A stretch of 64,000 nucleotides of DNA from Rhinopithecus roxellana (Eukaryota; Chordata; Mammalia; Primates; Cercopithecidae), in NCBI RefSeq assembly GCF_007565055.1, contig NC_044560.1:83953295-84017294 (forward strand), read 5' to 3'. Under the pieces are notes generated by a model. That model had not been told where the DNA came from, did not search any database, and worked only from the letters and a program-made list of their open reading frames with translations. Position numbers and translations under genes: made by a program. Every line of letters begins with the position of its first letter. Position 1 is the stretch's first letter. Positions 11,936 through 22,600 of the stretch are shown here, one piece after another.

Positions 11936-12245
11936 ATGACTGGAAAAGAGAGCTGACAGTAAAACTGAGGCACTTCCCCCACTTCAGCCCCACAGCAAAG
12001 GATTGCCTGATTCATGGTCAAAGCACAGACTGTGGTGTGTTTAGGGGAGGGAGGAAGAGTGGCACATGGGCTGAGCTTAAAGCGGCCCATCAAATCTCTA
12101 TGTACGTATCCTTGTCTTTTGCTCTTCTGCATTCTTGACATTATTCATGAGTTGAAAAGCTTCCCTTTTACGGTCACTGTGCTTTGTTTGAAAACTTATC
12201 TCTAACCAGATACAGATTTCCCAAGAACTCTGGTAGGGGTTCTCT
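11936..12245. other. no recognisable feature
   Basis: Unique-looking intergenic sequence. Confidence 0.35.
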
Positions 12246-12249
12246 AGGT

Positions 12250-12542
12250 CAGCAGTTCCCAACATTTTTGGCACCAGGGACTAGTTTCGTGGAAGACAAT
12301 TTTTCCACAGACCAGGATGAACCTGTTCCACCTCAGATAATCAGGCATTAATTAGATTTTCACAAGGAGCAGGCAACCTACATGCCTCGCATGCACAGTT
12401 CACAATAGGGTTTGTGCTTCTATGAGAATCTAATGCCACTGCTGATCTGACAGGAGGTAGAGCTCAGGTGGTAATGCTCACTTGCCTGTCGCTCACCTCC
12501 TCTTGGTGGTAGTCATGGCCTGGGAGTTGGGGACCCGTGCTT
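12250..12542 (-). mobile_element. MER1-type hAT-Charlie DNA transposon
   Basis: Terminal inverted repeats CAGCAGTTCCCAAC and GTTGGGGACCCGTG, with the internal GAGAATCTAATGCC and GTTCACAATAGGGTTTG segments typical of MER1 consensus. Nearly full-length but non-coding. Confidence 0.75.
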
Positions 12543-12544
12543 GA

Positions 12545-12925
12545 GACCCCCGCTTGAGGTTAAAGCAGCCCAGAGCACCAGTGGCTGCTGTATACCTTCC
12601 CTTGTGCTGTGCCCTCAGCGGGAATGCTGCCACCCTCTGCATGGAGTCACCCAGATCCCACCTCCTTCACAAAGCTACCTTCTTCTCTGCAGTCTGACCT
12701 CCTGTACTGCATAATTAGCCCTTCCTTTACACTCTGCTTCTCTTCCAAAATAGACTCAAGGCAGTTTACAACACACACGAGTACAAAAATGCTAAACACA
12801 GAACTAAGATTGGACTGGCATTGGAATTTCATTAAGAAACCATGGCTGAGGAATGATTAACAACTGAACACAAGACGTAGTTTTGAGTTTCCTCACAGCC
12901 AGGGCAAGAAGGAAAACAGTAGAAA
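12545..12925. other. possible L2 remnant, otherwise nothing
   Basis: CCTCCTTCACAAAGCTACCTTC near 12660 is L2-like. No coding evidence. Confidence 0.35.
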
Positions 12926-12937
12926 ATGAAGCATTTC

Positions 12938-13235
12938 TTTTTTTTTTTTTTGAGACAGAGTCTCACCCTGTCGCCTAGGCTGGAGTGCAATGGTGCGATC
13001 TCAGCTCACTGCAACCTACGCCTCCCGGGTTCAAGCAATTCTCCTGCCTCAAACTCCTGAATAGTTGCTATTACAGGTGTGTGCCACCATGCCCAGCTAA
13101 TTTTTTTTTGTATATTTAGTAGAGACAGGGTTTCACCATGTTGGCCAGGCTAGTCTCAAACTCCTGACCTTGTGATCCACATACCTCAGCCTCCCAAAGT
13201 GCTGGGATTACAGGCATGAGCCACTGTTCCCAGCC
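12938..13235 (-). mobile_element. AluS reversed
   Basis: Target duplications AAAATGAAGCATTTC at 12924-12938 and 13237-13251. Confidence 0.9.
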
Positions 13236-13239
13236 AAAA

Positions 13240-14040
13240 ATGAAGCATTTCCTATCTAGTAGAAGAAAGAAGACCAGCTAAACAGGAAGCATAATTAACT
13301 CCTAGCTAAGCTCAGAGGAATTTGTCTGGAAAACCCTTACAGAACACCACACAATCAAATTATTTGCTCCATAGCAACTTTACCCCCAAAGTGCAGATCT
13401 GTTTGGCTTACTGGCTTGAGGACTATCTGCACAGGATCTAGACCCATGTTGTCTTGCCCTTTGATACTTTGTCTTTCCATTCCCACCTGCTTTCTGCTGG
13501 GGGCACCTCAATCTGGACTGGGCACCTGGAAGGGGCCCTCTGTGAGAGCAGCTCATTGTCACACTGCCATGGATGACTCTAAACACAGAGCTGCTGCATT
13601 CCCAAGACATCAGAAGCACACTGCTCCCTCTGGAGTTATGAATAATGCAACACCATCAGCCACACAGAGCTGTAGTCTGAGAGAGCTGCCTGTGCCTCAA
13701 GAGCCTGCATACACACCCTCCCCGGCCACCTTTTCCAGAACCAGGAGACAGTCGTGGAGGACAGGGGATGGGAACCGGTTCCTTTCCCCCAACATAACTT
13801 GCCCCTCCGGTCTTTCTGGAATATGGGTGATTCTAGGAGCTATGCAAATCCAGCACATTGGAGCTTTAGTACCAACAATAAGGAAACAGCAGAGGATGAC
13901 AAAATAGAAAAAGGTCTTCTTACCTGTGGCAGGTCCTTCACTGTAACACAGCAAACCTACTCGAGTTTCTCCTTTTGTTTAGATCCATGGCTCATAGCCT
14001 TTTCTGTATCATGAGTGTCTTTGAGATCATTTCCTCTCTC
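13240..14040. other. no recognisable feature
   Basis: Mostly unique sequence. A 163-codon open frame at 13416-13907 shows no domain, start context or relative I know. Confidence 0.4.
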
Positions 14041-14049
14041 CCCAGCAAA

Positions 14050-14275
14050 GTGTCAAAGCAATTGGTACAGTGGTAAGAGGTTGGGGTGTGGAGCTAGACT
14101 TGGGCTCATGGTCTGGTTCTGCCATTATCAGATGTCTGAACCTCAAAGTCCACAGACATAGAGATAATAGCAGTACTTACCTCCATGGGGTTATTGAGAA
14201 GAATAAATGAGATAATGCATGCAGAACCTCCCATACAGTTAAGCATTTAATACATTAGACTATTATTAATTATGA
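14050..14275 (+). mobile_element. MIR
   Basis: GGAGCTAGACTTGGGCTCATG through GAATAAATGAGATAATGCATG. Confidence 0.75.
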
Positions 14276-14394
14276 AAACACATAAGGAATTCTGCATATA
14301 ATTTCAGAGGTTTGATTTCTAGGGGATCCTTAGCCTGGTTCCAGATGGTCAGTAAGACAACTTTCATCAATGCCTACATTTTCCCTCTGAATTC

Positions 14395-14565
14395 CATCTG
14401 TGTTTACCAAGCATCTGCTGTGTCCTGGGCAGTCCAACTCACATTGAGTATTTTGGACACTAGTGTCATCAGCACCTTTGAGGGGTAGGGATCATTCCCA
14501 TTCTACTGATGAGGTGAGATAACTTGCCCAAGGTCGCATGGTGAAGTTGCTGTTGAAATCTGTCT
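14395..14565 (+). mobile_element. MIR/L2-type fragment
   Basis: CCCATTCTACTGATGAGGTG then AACTTGCCCAAGGTCGCATGG. Confidence 0.6.
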
Positions 14566-14819
14566 TCTGACTCCCTCTGTCTTCATCTGAGGAAAGACTT
14601 GTGAGGCTTCTGAAGAGGCTGCTCTCCATCCTGCTGTGTTCTATCAGTGACACTTTGTGCACACAGGAGATCCTAAGACACATACCCTAGGCCCTCAGAG
14701 CCAGCAGTGACTTCTTTAAAATCAGTTCTGGCAGTGCTGAGTGTCCATGGAAAAGAGCTCTTATTCAGAGCAGCCCTTCCTGTCTGCAGGGCTATGCAAG
14801 TAATTAAATCACTTCAGCA

Positions 14820-15020
14820 ACAAGGTCAAGGGGACAGGTAAGTGTTAAAGACTGTGTTTCAGTCCTGACTGCCTCTTATGCATGACCTCAGGAATGCCAC
14901 TTCACCTCTCTGAGTCTGGTTTCCTCACCTATAAAAGCGAAGGACAGCTCTGACTCCACAAGGTGCTGTGTGAGGGTTACCTGAAGTCGAGGGTTACATG
15001 AAGCCTTTGCATAGTACCTG
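14820..15020 (+). mobile_element. MIR
   Basis: TCAGTCCTGACTGCCTCTTATG, GCCACTTCACCTCTCTGAGTC and GTGAGGGTTACCTGAAG. Confidence 0.7.
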
Positions 15021-15024
15021 GCAT

Positions 15025-15735
15025 AACGTCAGTCTTCTGGGAGTGGTAGGACTAGCCTGCATTCTTGGTTTGCAGATTGGAAGAGGAAACCCAGGCCCAA
15101 AGAAGCAAACAAACAATAGCTCACCCAGTCTTCTCTGTTTATTCTTCTCACTACACCATGCTGCTTCGCAGGCTGGTTTGACAAACATTTCCCCGCAATT
15201 AGATGCATCATGACCAACGGAGGAAAGAAAATTTTCATAGGGCATTTAAAAAGCTCAGGGAACAAACAGATCAGTGCAAATCAGTATAAGGCTGACACCT
15301 GAAAATGACTCTGGAGAGGTGAGGAAGTGGAGCAGAAGAAGGAGGGGCTGGTTCAGGGAACAGGATTTAATATGTCAGTGAAGATCCTGCCTCTCTCTGT
15401 AACAAGATGCCTAAAGAAGAATAGTGGTGCTTCCAGCCAGCTCCCTCTTGTTTTGGGAACAACAGTCATTTCTCAGAAAACTCACTTGCAAAGGCAGCCC
15501 TTCCAAAAGCATGAGAGCTTTAGTTTGGACAAATGATTTAAACTCACTTTTGCTGGAGAGGAAATGAATTTAAACTAGGACACGCAGAGAAGCAACAAAG
15601 AGTGCTAAAGAAGCAACTGAAAAGGTAGTCAAAGATCTGGCTTAGGGATTAGAAGCACTGGCTTTCTAGACTATGGACAAGTGTCCATTCAACAATTATC
15701 CAGTCTGGCAGGGAGCAGGTATTTTTCTGTGTGTA
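15025..15735. other. no recognisable feature
   Basis: Intergenic sequence 3' of AK2. Nothing is recognised beyond scattered MIR-like words. Confidence 0.35.
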
Positions 15736-15744
15736 TCTGGATCT

Positions 15745-15960
15745 AACTAACATTTATCCAATGTCTGTTGCGTGCCAGGTACTGAGCAAAAACCTTCTTC
15801 CTATGAATTTCATTTAATGCCATTAAGGCCAAGAAGGTGGCATAACCAACTTCCTTTTTCAGCTGAGGAAACAGGAGCAGAGTGAATAACTAACTGGCTG
15901 GGATTTGTCCTAGGTCCCCTGAACTCCAAGCACAGTGCTAGCTCCACTAGACCAAGCTGC
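15745..15960 (+). mobile_element. MIR/L2-type fragment
   Basis: AACATTTATCCAATGTCTGTTGCG, GCCAGGTACTGAGC and CAGCTGAGGAAACAGGAGCAG. Confidence 0.6.
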
Positions 15961-16159
15961 CTTGTCTCTGGGCTTAAGAAAAGCCTGCATAGGAGCTGAA
16001 GGTCCAGAGGTTGCACGCTTATCTTATGCGCACGTACTTGGACCTCCCTACCACACAGCTGCCAGTGACCGTAAGAAGGGGCTTCTTTTCCTTCCAAGCC
16101 AGGTCCAGAATTCAATATCATTTTTCTAGCTTAGATTATCTTAAAAAATGCCACAACAG

Positions 16160-17075
16160 GGGATACAAATTTTAACATTTTATTGATTTAGGGGCCAAAC
16201 AAGGCAGCATTTGGTCAGTTAAGAAAGGCACCTCATTGAAAATAATACATCACAGTGCTGTTGAGTGATCCCAGTCACAGGATTTGATAATGGAAAGGAC
16301 AATCTTTGGATGACATAGCTTAGGACACTTGCTCATTTATTTAAAAGAGTCCCTTCACACACTGCAGATAAAAGAAGGCAAGAGCATAGGATTGTGGCAT
16401 GTGCTACGTAGCTGTGAGAGGTTACTCATGAGAATAGGTAGCCTAGTAAATCAGTGGTAAGTCAGGGGAAGGGAATCAGCCTCCCTTTCCATTCCATTCC
16501 CTTCCCCCTCCCCTTGATTCCAGTATGCTTGATTTGTTGAGCCACCATCCCTATGAATACACCTTACATCTCTTTCAAATGTGGAGACAGTTTTTTGATC
16601 TTACAGTGTGTGGAACCAGGGTCAGTAATCAAAGCCTCCCTGTTGCAAGCTATAGACACACAGGACAACAATTTGATTTCCTGTACTCTTGGTCTGGAAC
16701 CCATGGGGTTCTGAGATAAAAGCTGAGGTCTTAGTGCACTGGCTTTAAAAAATATTTTCACCAGTCCAGAGTAAATGAAAACCCGATTCCTTAGAAATAA
16801 TACTGTATCTCTCTATTTCTACCCCCTCCCTCCAAGCATGGTATTTTTTAAAAAATTAATTTTTCCCTTACACTTTAAAAACTCCCACCTATGTATAAAA
16901 GAAACTGCCACACTACAATAACACTGCTGTTGTTCCAACTATTCCTTTGAGCCCCTCACCAGCCCTCCCTCACCATCCTCACCCTGACCACCCTTCCCTT
17001 CTGCCCAGCACCTAAGAGCAGGGATCACGCCGCAGGGTGATGAGCAGTGGTGTAGTCTCGCCTGGCGTTCTGATA
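16160..17075 (-). other. AK2: AK2 isoform B 3' untranslated region
   Basis: Runs from the TAG stop to the expected cleavage site 15-25 bases beyond AATAAA at 16179-16184. It contains no Alu, unlike almost all surrounding kilobases, which fits a retained mature-mRNA region. The exact 3' end is inferred. Confidence 0.7.
16179..16184 (-). terminator. AK2: AK2 polyadenylation signal AATAAA
   Basis: TTTATT on the plus strand, AATAAA on the gene strand, about 890 bases after the isoform B stop. This gives a transcription unit of about 28.3 kb, close to the human gene size that I recall (about 29 kb). Confidence 0.65.
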
Positions 17076-17080
17076 CTAGG
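17076..17080 (-). CDS. AK2: AK2 exon 7 coding end (isoform B, Ser232 and stop)
   Basis: After acceptor CTATTTCAG the exon starts CCTAG. Joined to the T left by the internal exon 6 donor, this gives TCC (Ser) followed by TAG at 17076-17078. The product is 232 residues ending KATS, the known length and tail of AK2B. Only two bases of the exon are coding; the rest is 3' untranslated. This splice is inferred from sequence fit plus knowledge of the two AK2 isoforms. Confidence 0.9.
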
Positions 17081-17099
17081 CTGAAATAGAGAGGAAACA

Positions 17100-18855
17100 A
17101 AAGAGAACAAAATGGGTTTTTAAAAACCAAGTACATATCAAAGGAGGCTGGCATGTAAGCCCCAGCAACCAAATGCATTAAACACTGGACATTTCTCTGA
17201 CAGGTAAAAGCAGAACCTGCTGAGGCTAAGACTCTGGAATTAAACGAAGCAAAAACAGAATTCTAACCATTCTGAGAAGGGTATATGCATTCCCTATGAA
17301 TCTTCTAGTTCTCATGGGCAGCCCAAATATTACTTGCACATATTGTATGCACACATGAATCTATGTGGATGGATGACAAATATTTGGGCAAGGATCATGC
17401 ACATTCAATTAGCAAACATTCAGGGACCTCAACTTTGAGGCCAAGTGCTTACAATTGTCCCTAGTTCAAGGGGAGCTGATTCCAAGATTCATGATGCCAC
17501 TGTCACCCAGAGAAGGATCCCAGGCCAGGCACACATCGCTGACAGTTTTTGTTTCACTCCTCTTCCTTGCCCATTCCCAGAAGTCATGTGCTTCCCAGAA
17601 ACACACAAAGCCAGACTGAGTTTCCATTAAGAGTGGGTGGAGTTAGTTTAGAGCCAGGAAGACAAGGCAGGACAGAGGCAGCAGACACTCACTTGGACCA
17701 GGCAAAGAGGGAAGCAAGGTGGCCACGTACTCGTGCCCAGTTGCCATGTGGACGGCAGATAAGACCTCTGGTAGTCTCACAGATGGCAGGAGAGCTCAGG
17801 TCAGAAGGAGGCTGGGCACTTTAGAGTCCACTAAATCGAGTCAGCAGCAGATTATGCTGAGGCAGGCGACATTATTTACTGGATCTGCCACTGACTTTCT
17901 AATGGTTTTTCCAGAGGCTGCTGTTTTTGTGGTCCTTCACAGTAGTCTGTTACTTCATCTGTTTGCCACAAATCAAACCAGAGACCAAAAGACATAGCAG
18001 GGAACTTAGAAAATGCTCAATGGTTGGGAAGCTAAGGTTATGAATAAAAGCTGGTTACTGTCACAGGTGGTCTTATTTCTGCGTGATCTTTTCTTGGGGG
18101 AAGTCCATGGCTATAGCCATCATAAAATTAGGGGTAAAGGGTTGGATCTAGAAGGGAGAGGGTTTGGGCTTAAAAAGAACATATCTGATTTCAGTTTTAT
18201 GTCCTGGAGAGAGACTGGGTTTGAGTAAATACTGATCAAAATAAATCCAAGAATAGATCACACACTGTTTTGTCGACACTTGGAAACAGGCAAACATTAA
18301 AAATAAAAGCAAATAAACCTACCCTGGTCTCTCTTTGGGGAAGTAGATTTGACTGCTCTCAGATGCTCAGCCTCCATGTTCAGAAGACAATCTGAATTCA
18401 AAAGGACCTTTCACCTGGTTTAATTCTCTGGCAACAATTCAGTTTTCAAACCCAATTCCCAAATAATCGCGACTTTTCAGCATCATAATGCAGATCACAA
18501 AAATATTCCAATTTGGCCTGGCTCTTTTTATGACGATACCCTCTCCCAGTAATTTCTATAACCTGCAACGTAAGCGCCTTTTTCCTTCCACCTAGGGGGA
18601 AAAAATTAATGATCCCTGTTCACATGTTGACTCGTGGGTTTTCATTATGGGTTAGAAAACAAATGGAATTCTCTGTCCATAACGTACCATCAGGAACTGA
18701 GACCCTGCCTGACTTCACATGATCCTGGACTTCTAATAAGCTGCTGGAAATGGAAGAAATACTATGAGGTTTTGGAATTGTGGCCCCTGGAAGATTACCT
18801 GGGTTAGTTTATTTTGGTCAAAAAATAAAATCAAAAGTATGGTTAAAGTAAACAG
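17100..18855 (-). other. AK2: AK2 intron 6, Alu-free part
   Basis: Intron sequence used only by isoform B and 3' flank for isoform A. There is no Alu for 1.7 kb, which is rare here. No coding features are seen. Confidence 0.6.
18808..18813 (-). terminator. possible AATAAA for isoform A transcripts
   Basis: An AATAAA on the gene strand about 610 bases beyond the isoform A stop codon, before exon 7. It could serve mRNAs that do not splice to exon 7. It is equally possible that both isoforms use the distal signal. Confidence 0.25.
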
Positions 18856-18858
18856 CTG

Positions 18859-19158
18859 GGCCGGGTGTGGTGGCTCACATCTGTGATCCTGGCACTTTGG
18901 GAGGCCAAGGTGGGTGGATTGCTTAAGCCCAGGAGTTCAAGACCAGCCTGGGCAACTTGGCAAAACCCTGTCTCTGCAAAAAGTACAAAAATTAGCCAAG
19001 TGTTATGGCGTGCACCTGTAGTCCCAGCTGCTCAGGAGACTGAGGTGGGAGAATTGCTTGAGCCCCAGGAGGCAGAGGTTGCTGTGAACCAAGATTACGC
19101 CACTGCACTCCAGCCTGGGTGGCAGAGTGAAACCCTGTCTCAAAACAACAACAAAAAA
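18859..19158 (+). mobile_element. AluJ/S in AK2 intron 6
   Basis: Flanked by AAGTAAACAGCTGG at 18846-18859 and about 19159-19173. It is antisense to AK2. Confidence 0.88.
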
Positions 19159-19217
19159 CAAGTAAACAGCTGGTAAAGCAACCTAGCCTAAAACTTAGAA
19201 AATAGGAGAGTGAACAC

Positions 19218-19256
19218 ATATGTACACACATACACACAACACACATACATACAGAT
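19218..19256 (+). repeat. (CA)n/(CATA)n-rich simple repeat
   Basis: Alternating ACACAT/ACACAA units. Confidence 0.8.
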
Positions 19257-19421
19257 GAGATGACAGTAGCACACACGCCAAAGATAAATCAAGCAAGTGC
19301 TTTTTTAATCAATACATCAAATGATATTTTTGCTAGCCTGAGGAAGCTTCTCTTTGCCTGGCCTATCATTCCCACCCATTCCCTCACAGAGATAGGAAGA
19401 AATTTCTTCTTGGACCCAACG

Positions 19422-19643
19422 TTAGATAAACATAACCAAGTCTTTACATGTGGCTTTGGAGAAGGCTGCTAGGATGCTTGCGAACACGACATCAGGGGTC
19501 TGGGATGCATCGATAGCAGAGTGGATCCCCCGTTTCCTGTAGTACTCTATGAGTGGGGTGGTTTGAGTGTGGTAAGCTTGCAGGCGGATTTTCAAGGCCT
19601 TCTCATTATCATCTGATCGACGAATCAAGGGTTCCCCAGTGAT
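19422..19643 (-). CDS. AK2: AK2 exon 6, isoform A terminal exon (residues 167-239)
   Basis: 222 bp including the TAA stop at 19422-19424. The acceptor is GATTCTCAG... reading into ATCACTGGGG at 19643. It encodes ITGEPLIRRSDDNEKALKIR, the helices around YYRKRGIHSAIDA, and the C-terminus FSKATCKDLVMFI. An internal donor ACAT|GTAAAG (GT at 19446-19447) allows an alternative exon 6 of 196 bp (19448-19643), used by isoform B. Confidence 0.96.
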   Translation of the reverse strand: MTGEPLIRRSDDNEKALKIRLQAYHTQTTPLIEYYRKRGIHSAIDASQTPDVVFASILAAFSKATCKDLVMFI

Positions 19644-22600
19644 CTGAGAATAGGAAGGAGAGCAATGAAAGGCTGGGACTGTTAGCAAGGTTTTCTTATT
19701 CCACGCCAGATGCAGATTTGAGATGGGATCATTCTGCCCAGGATGCTGTCTGTTCCCAAAGCCCATCAGAGGCAAAGACAGGCAATCCAGACCCTCTCCA
19801 ATGAAGAACCTTGCTACTCCCAGGAGCAGAGCAGCTGGTGAACAGAAGTCAGAGAGTTTGTCAGAAACACCAACTGTGAGGAAAGGGGCTCATGAGGGGA
19901 AGATAGGCAATGACTTTCTCATCTTTGTGCTCAGGTGATCCAGCTTCCAAGATAAACACTTCTAGGGTCAAAAGTAAGGAAGTCAAAGGCCCCTAAGACC
20001 AGGAGAATACATCAAAATCAAAGATACATTAGCAGTTGTAATCTTAGTTGCTTAAATATTTAGCATATGTACTAGAGTGTCACCCATCAACATTTTAAAA
20101 GTGGCAAGTAAAATGAGAAAGAACTTTGAATGGTAGAATTAGCAGCTTTGCAAAATGTGACTATGTTGCCATAACGGCTGTGGAACCTGTATTTATAGAA
20201 CCTGGATGACCTAATGACCTGGGTTTTGTTTCATAGGACGAAACTAAACCCAGGAAATTCTTACTGTTGTCTGCATGCTTTAAAACAGACCATATAGACT
20301 CTTTATGGCAAATGGTGCAGTGACTATGTATGAAACCCCAGGACACAGTACAGCCACAGTAACTATAAAAAGAGAATATTTTTCTGGAGGACTGGTCATC
20401 AAACTTCTCTTCAGTGCCACACTCTTCCCACTCTCCAATTCTAGGCTTTTAAGAAACCTTCTCCTGGCCGGGCGCGGTGGCTCAAGCCTGTAATCCCAGC
20501 ACTTTGGGAGGCCGAGACGGGCGGATCACGAGGTCAGGAGATCGAGACCATCCTGGCTAATACGGTGAAACCCCGTCTCTACTAAAAAATACAAAAAACC
20601 AGCCGGGCGACGAGGCGGGCACCTGTAGTCCCAGCTACTCGGGAGGCTGAGACAGGAGAATGGCGTCAACCCGGGAGGCGGAGCTTGCAGTGAGCTGAGA
20701 GCCGGCCACTGCACTCCAGCCTGGGCGGCAGAGCAAGACTCCGTCTCAAAAAAAAAAAAAAAAAAAAAAAAAAGAAACCTTCTCCTGATTAGCTGATCAC
20801 TTAGGTGGCCATGATGCCAGAAAGGGGCTGCCTTGACAGAAGACAGGTACAATCTGGGCACTGCAAAAAGCTGGCACCACTGGTAGCAACCTTGAGGCCA
20901 AGCAATAAACCACCTGAGGAGACACTGAACAGATCTGACACAGGCCATGATTTACTTGATAGTGTTATTTTTCATGACTAAGTTAGTAATATTGGTAGAA
21001 ATAAAAGGAAGATGGAAAGAATAAAGGAAAAAGAAAACAGTGAAGAAAGGGGAAGGAAAGAAAAGGACATTTTTTGTCTGAGTTTACATACGTCATCTTT
21101 CATGGGCTCTTTTGGAGGGTTGAACTCCTCATGGTAGGAACGGCCACTCTTGGGGTGAATCAGCCTGAAAGACAGCAAATGAATATGAGTTAGGTTAACT
21201 GACAGTACATGCCTGCACTCCACTCTAAGGGGCTCCGGAATGACAAGAAGAGACAGGGACCCTGGATGCAAGGACCCAGCACCCAGCAGAAAATCCAGCT
21301 AAATAACTGGGCTTTCAGGAGAGCTTATGCCAGTGGCAGAGTATATTTTCTATTTTGACCAAATCTTATCATGAGTATCTGGTTGAAGAGCAAACGGGCT
21401 GGCCTAACTACCTAATTCAGGACTTGAGAGAAGGAACTCTGGTGCTGGTCTCACACAGCTATCTATTCTATTCACCCATTTACGCGACAAACATTAGTAA
21501 GTATCCCATTCAAGCCTTAAGCTGAATTCAGAGGCTACAAAGCAATGAGTAATGATCCCTGTTCACAAGTAGTGCTTAGTGGGAGAGACAAATGTGGAAA
21601 TAAATAACAAACGTGATAATCCTTTAACAGATTTGTACAAAGTGCTATGGGGGACAGAGGACAAATAAATGAACTCTATTTCCTAACCTAGTTTGGTTAC
21701 AAAACCAGGAAGGTACTAACAGGAAAAATAATTCCCATGGATGCAAACACTGCCAGATAATGCAACACATCTCTTCGATCACACAGATAAAAGACAGGCT
21801 AACCCTGATGACTTGAATTTTGGTTGGTACTTGAGACCAATCCCATTTTGAGAACTTGGAGAGTGGGGTTTCTTTCATTTACCAAAAGTGGTATTTGTGA
21901 ATGGCAAAATAGCAGTGTGTGGGAGTCATATTTGTTGCAGCCTGGCTCCTAACCCTAACCCAGGGTTAGCAATATTCAAGTCATCAGGAAAAATGACTTA
22001 TTAAACAAGTTATGGAATATAGAGCTCAACAAAAGGCATTTATTTGGCGCTGAATGTATAGCAGGTAGCTGCATCTCTGCTGAGTCCCCACAGGCAACAA
22101 GCCCATGTTCCTGACTGGGAATGGCCACACCACAGGAGCCTAGAAACCTAAGGAAAGGAGGCAGGCCAAGCTCTGTTCAGCAGCCAGGCCTTGCTTCAGT
22201 TCTGTGGTTTCTCAATTCTCTGTCAACCAAGTGTTTGTTTGCTTATTTAACTAATGGTTGCTCTTCTCATGAAGGTCTATTAGACTAGAGCTCCCTAATA
22301 TTTTTCACCATTTGGCAGGCATAGCAATATTTGGGCTGGGCCCAGCAGCTTATGCCTGTGATGCCAACACTTTGGGAGGCCAAGGTGGGCAGATTACCTG
22401 AGGTCAGGAGTTCGAGACCAGTCTGACCAACATGGTGAAAGTCCGTTTCTACTAAAAATATGAAAAATTTAGCAGGGTGGCAGGCACCTGTAATCCCAGC
22501 TACTTGGGAGGCTGAGGCAGGAGGATCGCTTGAACCTGGGGGTGGAGGTGGCAGTGAACTGAGATCACACCATTGCACTCCAGCCTGAGTGACAGAGCAA

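Noticed and set aside
13416..13907. 163-codon open frame
   Set aside because: No recognisable motif, start context or homology; frames of this length are expected by chance in 64 kb of GC-balanced DNA.
1..16100. Exons of the downstream neighbour (RNF19B in human, from memory)
   Set aside because: No RING or other coding segment could be found; the region looks intergenic.
21949..21968. Telomere-like CCTAACCCTAACCCAGGGTT
   Set aside because: Only two TAACCC units and a small palindrome. Too short to be an interstitial telomere, though it sits close to the end of the left inverted arm.
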